DNA from: Mugil cephalus
Lineage: Eukaryota; Chordata; Actinopteri; Mugiliformes; Mugilidae
Reading direction: 5' to 3'
NCBI RefSeq assembly: GCF_022458985.1
Contig: NC_061781.1
Coordinates: forward strand, 16,023,501 to 16,087,500
Length of the DNA: 64,000 nucleotides
The notes beneath the pieces were generated by a model. The model did not search any database. It saw nothing but the letters and a program-made list of their open reading frames with translations, and was not told the origin of the DNA. The translations under genes and the position numbers were made by a program. Of the stretch, positions 35,125 through 45,600 are shown piece after piece. Each line of letters opens with the position of its first letter. The stretch's first letter is position 1.

Positions 35125-36344
35125 TATATATAACCAGTGTTCATATTCCAGTTATAGTCTAACATCCCCACTGATTGGCTGTATGTGCACATGAACACAG
35201 GGTTTAAAGGTCCTTAAAGAGTTTGTCTCAGATATGGAGGGTGGATGATGATGACGATGATGAGCTTAGGACTTGCTCACTCACTATTTACGAAAGTGTG
35301 GGAATAAAACTATTGAGAGAATCAGGAAGAACCGACGGGTCTGCTTTGAATTTCATGCGTCGGCTCGAGACTACGGATAAACAAATGATTTCAGTGAAGT
35401 CGGCCGGGAAATCGTAAACACTGGATTTGTGCAACGAAGAGAAGCTGCGGCCTAAATAAAACATTCACTGTTTGGTCCCTTCATCCGAATTCACAAACAT
35501 TGCAGATTGTTGCAACACCTTGGTACCAGTGCCCTCTCTCCTCCTCGTGTTCCTGTGAGTGAAAGGGCACCAAGACAACATTAGAAAGTCCAGATCCTTC
35601 ACTTTAAGATCTGCAAAGCCCCCAGGGAGGAACTGAACCAGAATCCTTTGAAAGTGTAACTGGGTTAAAATATGTTCAAATATTGTTAATTTTTAATATC
35701 ATCATGTTGTGTTTTTGTTTTTTTGCTTCCTGTCTGGTTGCTGTTTCTTTTAATAAAGAGTGAGTTTTACAAACAGGGTCATTCGCACATCAGATATTTT
35801 TGTGTCTTAAACAGCCACACATTACACACCAGACAGAACTAATTGTGTGTATTTAATAAGGATAATGATATTTCACAAAATTACAAACAGCTGAAACAAA
35901 AAGTGATAAAAACAAAAACCAGAAGGGAAAAACAAAAAGGTTTTCTTAACAGATAAAACTCTTACACTTTGTCCGGAAAAAGAAATGACAGTGATTGAAA
36001 CTGTAACAGCCATTAACAATCAAACGATTCAAGACACTGTAGTTCAGTTGTACGACTTAAACATGATAATTGCTCACAGTAAATAACGTCTGAGTGAAAA
36101 AATGCCACAAATACGAGCTGCTTATCACAGCGAAATAATATTCAGTAGTGTCAATGCATAAACATAATAATATTCTTCTATCACTCTCACTTAAAATAGG
36201 TGTATCTGTCTGCAGGCCTGTAGTAAACGGGAGTCACAGTTAATTATTTTCCTAGGTTATACAAGTCTGCCCCCTGTTGACCGAAAGCTATAATGCCCAG
36301 GATCTGAGGTTGTAACGTTGCATTAATAAATCTCCCCTCGGCTC

Positions 36345-39300
36345 TTATTTGTAGAGAAGATACTGTATCAGGTCTGAGGGGAGGAGGAGGTCACGAATCC
36401 CCCCCAGCCTCTGCTTGCCCACACTTCTCCTGATCCGCAAGCGGCACAGCTGCATTAGAGGAGACACTCCTATGGGGAGAAGCGGAGGAGCCAGTGTTTT
36501 GATCATTAGCGCGTGGCACCGGTCCAATGCAAAGGCCTTGACAGATCCCCACAGTGAGGTCACTTGCTTAGCTTAGTTTGAGTACCTCCCGCTTGTCTCA
36601 GCAGACTTTCGGCCGGGCTGCCGGGACGCGCGAGGTCCAGTGGCTGTTTGCCCTCCGAGTTCTTGAGGAAGCGGTCGGCCCCGTGGTCGAGCAGGAGGGA
36701 CACCAGCTCGGGGCTGGACAGGCGAGCGGCGATGTGCAGGGGAGGGTCGCCCGACTCGCTCCTGTTCACGCAAGCACCTGAGGCAGAGGAGAGGCTGGTT
36801 GGTGACCAGGAGGACGAGCGTGTCTGACAGTTCAGTTAAAGCCTTTATTCTGAAGGAGATCGTTTAAAAAAATAAAACACTTAGACAGACTTTAATGACC
36901 CACAAGGGAAATTGCCAGGCAGGTGGATGGAGAGTTCTGTAGCGTTCACTACGGGAGCGCAGCTGAATCGGTCTGATGGAGAATGAACTCCTGGGATGGA
37001 TTGTCCCTAATGAAGAGCAGTTTATCCAGTCCTCCTGTCCCTCACTGAGACAAATGTCTCCAACTCCCTACTAATCACATGTCCAGCCTTTCGAATCGAA
37101 TTGTTGATTCTTCTAATGTCTTTTTTGCTGGATTTTCCATCACGTAAAGTGTCTGAAATTTAAGTCTAACTATACGTCAGGACAAGAACATTAGAGATGT
37201 CTTTTTTTATGAGTGAAATTGGGCTATGTAACCATCAAACCGCGCCATCAGGAAGTTGCCCCTATCAGTCCCAGATCCATTCTTCACCGTGAGAACCTCA
37301 TCCCGTCAACATGCAGCGAGAGGCACAAGGAACTGCAGTATCCTCGTTCACAAGAGAAAAAAAAAGGGAGCCCCGAGACTGACTCTGCACCTCCCGAAAG
37401 ACACCAAAGCAGCCCCAAAATAATGTTGTTGGTTCTTCAAGAGATGCTTGAAACATCCTACTTGCAAGGTACCGTGAAAAACCACGCGCAGATGCACCTG
37501 TGAGGATCAGTCGGATGAAATGCCGGCTCGATTGAGTTCAGCTTATTTTACTTAGTATGAAAGAGATTCAAATTTTTGTTTAAATGAACTCGGCTAAAAC
37601 GCCTGCGCCGTATTTTTCCTGCAGTTTTACGCCGTTCAAGCTCACAAGGGACAACACTAGAAGAGAAAGTTGCAGAACCAGAGGTGAGAGCCTATTTTAT
37701 TCTGTGCAAAGTCCACTACCTGTATTACCCACAGTGCTGTGCTGTGCTTGTGGCATGCTAGTACAGCCTAATGTAGGCCTGAGCTGTTTAACTAAAACAG
37801 CTGATGGATAAAATTTGCGACGGGCCCCTTTAAGAACATTTTGCCGATGACTCATTTGTTTACTATTACTGTTATGTCTAAATGTGGTGTCACAAAAAAC
37901 ATCGTTGTCCTGACTTTTCAGTCGCAGTTATTTAATCCGTCTGATGTTTATCACTCTGCATAACTTACATAATTTAGTCTAAACCTTCAGTCTAAAAGGT
38001 CAAACAGGAAGCTTCCTCACCAAGCTGAAGCAGTTTTCTCACAGTGCTCAGATGCTGGTTGGCGCAGGCAACGTGGAGAGGGGATCCCAATCCGTCGATA
38101 TGCTGATCCACATCCGCGCCGTGCTCAACTAGAGGTTCGATGCACTCAGGGTGACCTAAGGAGAGGCGCGATAATCATCAATAAGGAGGACTGATGAGAA
38201 GGATTTACTATCTGGCATCCCAGGCAACTGCTTTTGGCTTAATTTACAAATTGAAACTAAACGTTCAACATTTCCCCCGAGGTCTTCGCGAGCTCTCCAG
38301 CGGCCGACTGAGCTCGGCCATCACAGAAAACGCGTGCGCGCTGTGGAGTGTGACCTCTGACCTTTGGCTGCAGCCTTGTGGATTGGAGAGCTGTTCAGGC
38401 TGGTCCCCAGGGAAGTCGCTCCATGTCGAAGAAGCAGAGATACACAAGTCACGTCGCCTCGGGCGCAAGCTTCTGTCAAGGCAGTCTGCCCGTCCACAGT
38501 CGAACTGTTCACCTGACATGAGTAAGTGTATCTTCTGACACGGTCCAGTAGTAAATCTCACATGCGATTCAGTTAAGAGTTAAAATAAAAAGTAAAAGTA
38601 ATCAACACTAAATTTGTTTTTACAACAAGTTCAGCGTTGATCCGCCATGAAACCATTCACAAGGTGGACTTTGTACCTGAAGATCTCTGTGCGTTAATGA
38701 GTTATTGCGCATGCACTTGCCAGCATGTGTTAATTTCTTACTAAAATGCAACATCAGCAAGTTACTAATAACCGATGTGGTTGTTGTGGGCAGGAACTGA
38801 GGATTTCGAGAGGAGCTTGATTTCAGATTACACTGGCTTTTAAGTTAAAGTCACTCAAAGTCTCACTCACATTGGCCCCATTTTCGATGAGGAGTTTGGC
38901 ACAAGCCGCTTGGCCTTGCGTGCACGCTCCATGGAGGGGGGACACCTTGTCCAGCGTGCTCAGATTTACACATGCACCCTGTGAACACAGAGCCAAGTAA
39001 CATGCATGCACGTTAGGATTTTGGAAAATCAAATCTCTTTACTTATTAAAATGCTATCCATTCGACTTTACCTGAGCGATGAGCCTCTGCAGGGTGAGGA
39101 CCCGTCCGTTAAAGGCTGCATCATGAATCGGGGACCAGTCGGATTCAGCATCTTCGTGCACACGCAAACAACAGTCACTTGACTTGCCGACTGTCGTGTT
39201 TTCACATGATCTAAACACGCAGTCACACAATGAGGCGCTCAGTTCAAAGCACCAAATAAACTGCAGCTGCAGTGTGAGCCTGCGCTGCCCGACGCTACTC

Positions 39301-39384
39301 ACCGCTCATCAAAGGGTTTGAGAAAAAAACAGGCCCACTCTGTCTTGCAGTGGCGCGTGCAGCCTCTTTGTGTCCGGCAGACAT
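36345..39384 (-). CDS. asb9: Ankyrin repeat and SOCS box protein 9
   Basis: Complete coding region of seven minus-strand exons: 39303-39384, 39072-39151, 38871-38978, 38362-38512, 38021-38155, 36586-36777 and 36345-36469. They join in phase to 290 aa plus TAA, against 294 in human ASB9. The start opens MSAGHKEAARATARQ and soon gives FFSNPLMSD, matching the ASB9 N-terminus. Ankyrin repeats run from about residue 30 to 245, for example DWSPIHDAAFNGRVLTLQRL, VSPLHGACTQGQAACAKLL and GSPLHVACANQHLSTVRKLL. The SOCS box closes the protein (SPLMQLCRLRIRRSVG, then LLLPSDLIQYLL): the first part binds elongin B/C and the second contacts cullin 5. ASB9 recruits substrates, creatine kinase B in human, to a CRL5 ubiquitin ligase. 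The tail fits ASB9 better than ASB11 (LSQLCRLCVRKC). It converges with mospd2, as on human Xp22. Confidence 0.92.
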
Positions 39385-39389
39385 AGCGT

Positions 39390-39434
39390 TCACGGTGTCG
39401 TCCAAAAGGCCGTCAGCTGCTTGTTTCTCCCCAT
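39390..39434 (-). promoter_or_regulatory. asb9: Upstream ORF in the asb9 leader
   Basis: A 14-codon ORF (ATG at 39434, TGA ending at 39390) stops five bases before the asb9 start codon, provided the leader includes it. Its first codons read MGRNKQLTAFW. It could reduce main-ORF translation; this is an inference from position. Confidence 0.45.
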
Positions 39435-42421
39435 ATGTTGTGCCACAGCAGAGGCTGAAACGGGTCCAAGCAGCAGGTCTGAAATAGGTTAGGTGTCCTC
39501 ATCTGTTTTCAGTTTTCAGATGTTGGTGCTGTGATGTCACTTCCTCTCAGACAAAGCGTTTGCCGTGCAGGAAGTAGGCTGGTTGAGTGCAGCAGTTGGG
39601 TTCTCAACCAATGGAGGTGCGGGAGGGGTGGGGAGGGGGGAGGCAGAGAGAGGGGCCTGTTGAGCAGGTTTGTGTTTTTGTGTGTAATCTGACACTGTGC
39701 ATCCACGCCCATGCCCTCCAGCAGGAGGGATGGGCGGTGTTGTGCGGGGGGAAGGTATTTGAATTGAATAAAGGGAAGTGAATCCGTGGTCATGTGTAAA
39801 GTTGTGGCCCGCTGTGAATGCATCATGTGGCATAAAACCTTTGTGGTCCATAAACGCTTCCTACGTCATTTCCCGAAATGTAAATTATATTAAGATCATG
39901 TTCCTGACGCTAGAAGTTTGGAAACAAAACTTGTGGCCAATGCCAGAATTTAATGTAAGTCGTACTGTTCAGTACTGCTCCACAACTCACTGCAGTAGCA
40001 GACGACCTTAACAACATGTCATACATTTTCATTGCAATTTCTCCAGAGTTGGTAATCACATTGTGCTGAACTAAGCACACTGAAATATCACAGATCCTTA
40101 AGATTAATGTTTTCTGAATTCCATATAGTCAAAACTGACCTTAAGTAATCGTGTGGGTTGCTGGTACTAAGCAGATAATCCACCTATTTTGCAGAACATG
40201 CAGAATATGGACTGGTGGCCTAACGGGGGATCCCATCCTTTGATAGGGCAGTTATGGCTTTAATTTAAATCAATACACTAAGGCAACAAAAGCAAGGACA
40301 AACGCCCCTTTAAAGGAAGAAACCCTGAGTGTAACCCGGGGACTATGTGCTTAGGAATCAGTGAGGTGGGAAAAAATTAAAGGGTTGGCACAGAGCACCA
40401 GCAGAATCTACTCTGTGAAACCAGTAGAGGGCAGTGACGGAGAGCAGATGTTTAAAAAACGAGTCAATAGTCAAACTGTGTTCCTCAGGGACTTGTTAAT
40501 CTCAGGCAGCAGGCTACAGGCTCGCCGTACAATTGACTTTGTGCCTTGTCAGGGAAGGTGCATATGGATTAGAATGCCATTGTACAAACCGCATGAATGC
40601 CCTCTCTGTAGTACTGAATAATGAAGGCCCTTGATGCTTTGTTTCCCAAATAAATCTGCTTCAAATGTCTACCAGCTCTCTCAGATCTCGGGCCAAGCGA
40701 GCAGATCCAGCGGCTGCCATGACCTCTCCCGTATCTTGGGCTTAGTGAACGTCTGCTGCGTACATGCAAGGCTCGGCTAAGCCGCGCAAGCAAAGTGCAG
40801 CGAATGGCGTTATTATTATTTATTTATTTTTATCACAGAATGAAATGAGTCTAATTACCGTGCAAGACATTTTAACTCTGTCTCACAGTGCAGATCAGAC
40901 AGTTTAATTATAACCCTAATGAAAAGTGAACGGTGGAATTGTTTGCCATGCCTGTACAAACTTGTACAAACCGGTTCTGCACTTTTCAAAGGCTGTTGTT
41001 GCATATCTTCTTTACATCTTTACATTGCTACTTTGTTCTGCTTGGTCTGATGACATCTATGTTCATCGGTTAACGATGCATTAATAATTCAAGCCCAGAA
41101 GTCTGGTTTAAATGTTTATCAGTCACTGGGTTCAGTAAATGATGCCCGAGTCTGTTACTCTGTTATAAATACAACGGACGAGACAGGCAACGCGTGCTTC
41201 CTCTACCTGCTGTAATGATTATACAAATGAAAATATGTCAAAAATAGCCAGCTTTTCTCTGCAGGACAGTGCGAGTGGATGCCTGGTTGCAAGTGAAGCT
41301 TCTGCATGCCGTATGGATCCAGTGCAGTGTTAACACGACCTGGCACAGACGATGCAAAAACAATGAACTGAAGACAAAAGCAACAAAAACATTTAGCCAC
41401 ATGAAAAAAGGCCCACTTAAAAACAAAGAAATCTGTTTCGCGTCTGTGGTTTGTAATATAACTAAGAATATTACTTTTTCGAATGGGGATCTGCAGCCAA
41501 TCTGAGGTCAATCCACACGCACTTCAAATCCACCACTGACAAAACAGTCCTTTTACCTTGCACTCTACAGGAGGGATTCAGAGCACTGTGCTGCTGACCC
41601 TGTCCACCGCAGTTTAACGCCTGTCTTCTGTACCAGTGCTCCCCAAAACTGAACGTGTGCCAAACACCGACTACAGTAACCGCACTGAAGATGGACGCAT
41701 CGTGCAACTCCACCTCCGAGAAACCAAACCCATTCCTTTAGTGTCGGTGCATCACAGATTCCAAGCAGAGCGCGCTGAGGCTAATATGACGGGTGGATGA
41801 ACCTTGTGCATTTAGTAGCAATGGAAGCCCTCCTGTGGCTTAAAACCCTGAGATTAAATGGGTTGTCTGTGAGGCCTTTTCTCCTGGGCGATTATGTCTG
41901 GATCCATGTAATATTTGAAACATATTGTGTAGGTGTCCCTGCAGTTGGGACTCATCAGAGAATGGACACGGGCCTTCTGAGGGTGTCTCGTGGATGTTAG
42001 TAGTGAGGTTATTGGGGTTCTTTGGGACCTGTGGGTCGAGGGAGGGAAGGCCTCTGTGGGTCAAGGCTTGTTCCACTGCATCCCTACTGTTTGGGATCCA
42101 GTCACAAGACGGTCGATGTTATTTACTTCTCCTGTCAGTGGTCATAATGTTGTGACCCATCAGCGCAATCTGATTTATTTTGTATTTAAATGTTTTTTTA
42201 TATGTGTTTGCTGTGTGTCTGTTTCTATTTGTTTTAATTATCATGATTTGTGGCTTTTCAGTCAGAATCAATTAAAATTCATATAGACTAGTTAGTATAT
42301 CAAAGCCCTCTCTAACTGGCCTAAATAAAATATACTTGCTAAACTCTCCCAACAACAGCCCTTTGTCGGCTTCTTGCATTGTGTGCCACAAGTTAAGCTA
42401 CAACTGCAGGGATTAAATAGA
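39435..42421. other. Intergenic region between asb9 and gpr143
   Basis: About 3 kb between two divergent genes, so it must contain both promoters. It holds one Tc1-type MITE (41922-42164) and a CT-rich tract just before gpr143 (about 42470-42590). A stretch at about 40540-40790 looks less repetitive and has a short minus-strand frame starting MAAAGSARLARDL, without a recognised family. No other gene was identified. Confidence 0.65.
41922..42164 (-). mobile_element. Tc1-type MITE, copy 5 (left end lost)
   Basis: Carries the family blocks TATTGTGTAGGTGTCCC at the left and CCTGTCAGTGGTCATAATGT followed by TGTGACCCATCAG at the right. The outer left terminal repeat is missing. An inner block (GGCCTCTGTGGGTCAAGGCT) matches, inverted, the transposase relic of copy 3. 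Confidence 0.75.
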
Positions 42422-42430
42422 AGCACATGA
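42422..42430 (-). promoter_or_regulatory. gpr143: M-box-like MITF/TFE site upstream of gpr143
   Basis: AGCACATGA on the plus strand is TCATGTGCT on the minus strand, the core of the M-box (consensus AGTCATGTGCT) bound by MITF. It lies 177 bp before the gpr143 start codon. MITF is known to drive GPR143/Oa1 in mammals through an E-box in its promoter, so the position is meaningful. Confidence 0.6.
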
Positions 42431-42606
42431 TGATTCAGCCCCGTGATTTCTCAGAGAGTTGGGTCATTTCCTCTCTTTTTCTTTTCTCCTTCTCCTTTCT
42501 CCTGACAGGGTAGTCCAATTCTCTCTTTCTCCCTTTTCATTCTCTCTCTTTATCTGTCTCTTTCTCTCCCTCCCGGCCCCTCTCCGTCCTCCCGAGGACG
42601 TCCGCG

Positions 42607-45600
42607 ATGGCTTCCCCACGGCTGGAGACCTTCTGCTGCCCGAACCGAGACGCGGCCACGGCGTTTGTGGTGACCTTCCAGCCCGTCCTGTTCAGCGCCC
42701 TGAGCGTGGGGAGCGCGGGGCTGAGCGTCATCTTCGCCATCATCCAGATCCTGCCAAAACGCAAGGGATACAGGAGGCTGGGGCAGTATCCTCTGCCGAG
42801 GCCCGCGTCCTCCTCTCGGATACTGTTCATCGTCAGTATCTGTGACATACTGGGATGTGCAGGTAAAGAACAAACCGCTGGTGTTGACCTACTTTTTTAA
42901 CTTCTCGGCGTGGTGTTGCCTTCTGGATGCAATTACGCACCGGAATATTTTATTTTAACCCCTTTGTTGCACTGTGCAGCCTTAAAAAAAACGTGTACAA
43001 CTTGCGGATAAACGCAAACAAAGCAAAGGCTTTGTCCGTACAAATTGTTCCAGCGTGGTTCAAACTGCGTTTCGCTCAAAACAAAATAATAAATCACGAA
43101 GCTCTCATGCGAGCAATAAAATGACTCACAACTGAAAAATCTTTAGCTGTCCCAGCTTGACGTGAACGCACCGTCGTTCCCTAATGAAGCAGTTAACACG
43201 CGTTATTGCAGAACGCGCGTGTAGATTATTGTCAGGATGGCGGGAGCCGTGGGAACCAATCTGACATTTGAGTTTGTTCATTCATCACGACGCTCCTTCA
43301 ACCGGCTGGAGGAGGCGGCGGACGGGGCCGCGCGTTTGCGCGCACTGCTTAACGCCCGGTGAGTTCCGTTCACCTCGGACTAACAGCTCCAAACGGCGGA
43401 ACAGCGTGCAGTCCGCATGGCATAAAGATTCTGGGAGAGCTTCCATATTTCCACTCCGCAGAGGAGCTGGAGATTTTCCTGGAGGAAATGGAAACTCCCT
43501 TATAAAACACACCTGCTGGAAGTTCATATTTCCATGATGTAAAGCTATTGTTAAAAGGACTCAATGGGTGCCTCTAATTACTCAAAGCACCTAATAATAA
43601 AAGCTGTGGAAAAAGGTGCTCTTTAAATTGAATCCAGGCTGACTGCACATCTCCTGTTTGTGTTTGTTCCTCATCTAGTTGCATCTAAAGGAACTGTTGA
43701 GTTTGCTGTTATTTGTCTTCCAGGTATCATCCTAAGATCATCTTTGTGGCTGGGCCTGCCCAACCTCATAGAAGGCATCTCGGTGGCCAACAACACCGAC
43801 GTGTGGCCAGAGGTCTACTGCGTCGGCAGTGCTGTATGTACAGTTTGATTTTCAACATTAGGGCCTCCCTGCGATGGTTTCGTTTCACCTTTTTTTTTGT
43901 GTGAGCTGCGGCTAATCGTGCCGAAGCCCATCACAACCAGGCCTTGTGCTCCACAGATGACGAGAAAGTGACCGGGGGAAGAAAAAGAACAAACTCTCTG
44001 CTTGTGTTTTCTTTCAAATCACGCATGTCCCCCACAACAAACTCATTTCGCGAACAGAGCCGGTGATTCGGTTTAATTCGGGCTCAGCATGCGTGTTCAC
44101 GGCCGTGTCTCTTGGAGCCTTTGCAGCGCAGGCGGGAGATTAGCCCCCAACAAACAAGGCACAATTACTCCCAACTACCAGCTTTATATCCACCGGGCTG
44201 GGTTTAATACGTTTAATCTCTTTTCTTTTGTGTCACAGATGTGGATCCAGCTGTTCTTCAGCGCTTCTTTTTGGTGGTCCTTCTGCTACGCCGTGGACGT
44301 CTACCTCGTGGTGAAAACATCTGCGGGAATCAGGTCCATATAACATCATCTTCTGCTCGCAACTCCACATTTCCTCCTCCAGCAGAAAGAAAAATGGAGC
44401 ACAGAGCTTTATGGCGAGCCCCTCGCTTTGGTTTCAGTGTTTACTGAAGGTGCACCAAAGCGGTTCACTGATAAAAGGGGGAATTTAATTTAAGCTGCTT
44501 GCGTTTCCCCTTCACGCTCGGTGCAGTGGGTTTGTTTCTCTGCCCAAAAAGACAAATCATCTCAAGAAGCAGAGCTGCAGCGTGTGTGGTGAGCCCAGTC
44601 TCATGACTTGTTTCTTCCCCCCCTCAGCACCATTATCCTCTACCACATGATTACATGGGGTCTAGCCGTGCTGCTGTGTGTGGAAGGAGTGGCCATGCTA
44701 TACTACCCGTCCATCTCCGAGTAAGACGCTTTATTGTTTCAAAGATAAAACAGATTTCAGCAACAGAAGCTTGTCATTAGATACTGTTTTACTTAAATTC
44801 ACTAAATAAAAAGTAATTTCACTGCTACAACGCTCTGATTTGAAATGTTTCTCCTGCAGTTGTGAGCAGGGCCTCCAGCACGCCATCCCCCACTACGTCA
44901 CCACGTACGCCCCCATGCTGCTCGTCCTCCTGGCCAACCCCGTCTTCTTCAACCGGACCATATCTGCAGGTCAGCTATGTCGCTCTCACACCTCCCTGAT
45001 AAAAAAAAATAATAATAAAATGCTTCCTGGAAGAAATCACCAACAACTGTCTCATCTTTCCAACGCAGTGACATCTTTACTGAAAGGGCGACAGGGGATC
45101 TACACGGAAAACGAGAGGCGGCTGGCCAACGACATAAAGATGCGCTTCTTTAAAATGATGCTGGTGTTCTTTATATGGTATGTTGGTGTCTTTTTAACAC
45201 ACACGCGGATTCAAAGGAATAAGTTCACGTTTTGGGAAGTAGGTGTTGAGTTATTGGAGTTTGGGCGATATTAAAGGGAAGCTTAAACAACTAAATTCAG
45301 CTATACATCACAAAATTCACAAAGCAATTGAGCACCTTTGTTTACAAATCTTTTAAAAAAAAATCATAAAGCTATCCTTTTTTATTTTTAATTAGCATGT
45401 TTCCCTAAATGTTGCACTATTCCTCTCCTATCCATTTGAGATATTCTGATTCTGTTTTTGTGCCAAACTTTATTATAAAGTTTGTGCAACTTATGTTACA
45501 TTACTATTACACAATAAATAAGGTATATATACAGATGGGGCACAACATTAAAACCACTGACAGGAGAAGTAAATAACATTGACCATCTTGTGGCAACGAT

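Larger units (their letters stand above)
32371..36344. other. Convergent intergenic region between mospd2 and asb9
   Basis: About 4 kb. It starts with the mospd2 3' untranslated region, with AATAAA at 32770-32775. A hAT-like MITE (33383-33850) and a Tc1-type MITE (34677-35124) follow. The stretch just right of the asb9 stop should include the asb9 3' untranslated region, whose end was not pinned down. No coding gene was seen between them. Confidence 0.7.

Noticed and set aside
38194-38561. Open frames of 98-114 aa on both strands
   Set aside because: Shadows of asb9 exon 4 (38362-38512) extended into introns.
44840-45274. 144-aa frame presented as one protein
   Set aside because: It is a read-through of gpr143 exons 5 and 6 with the short intron between them; the exon chain gives the correct protein.
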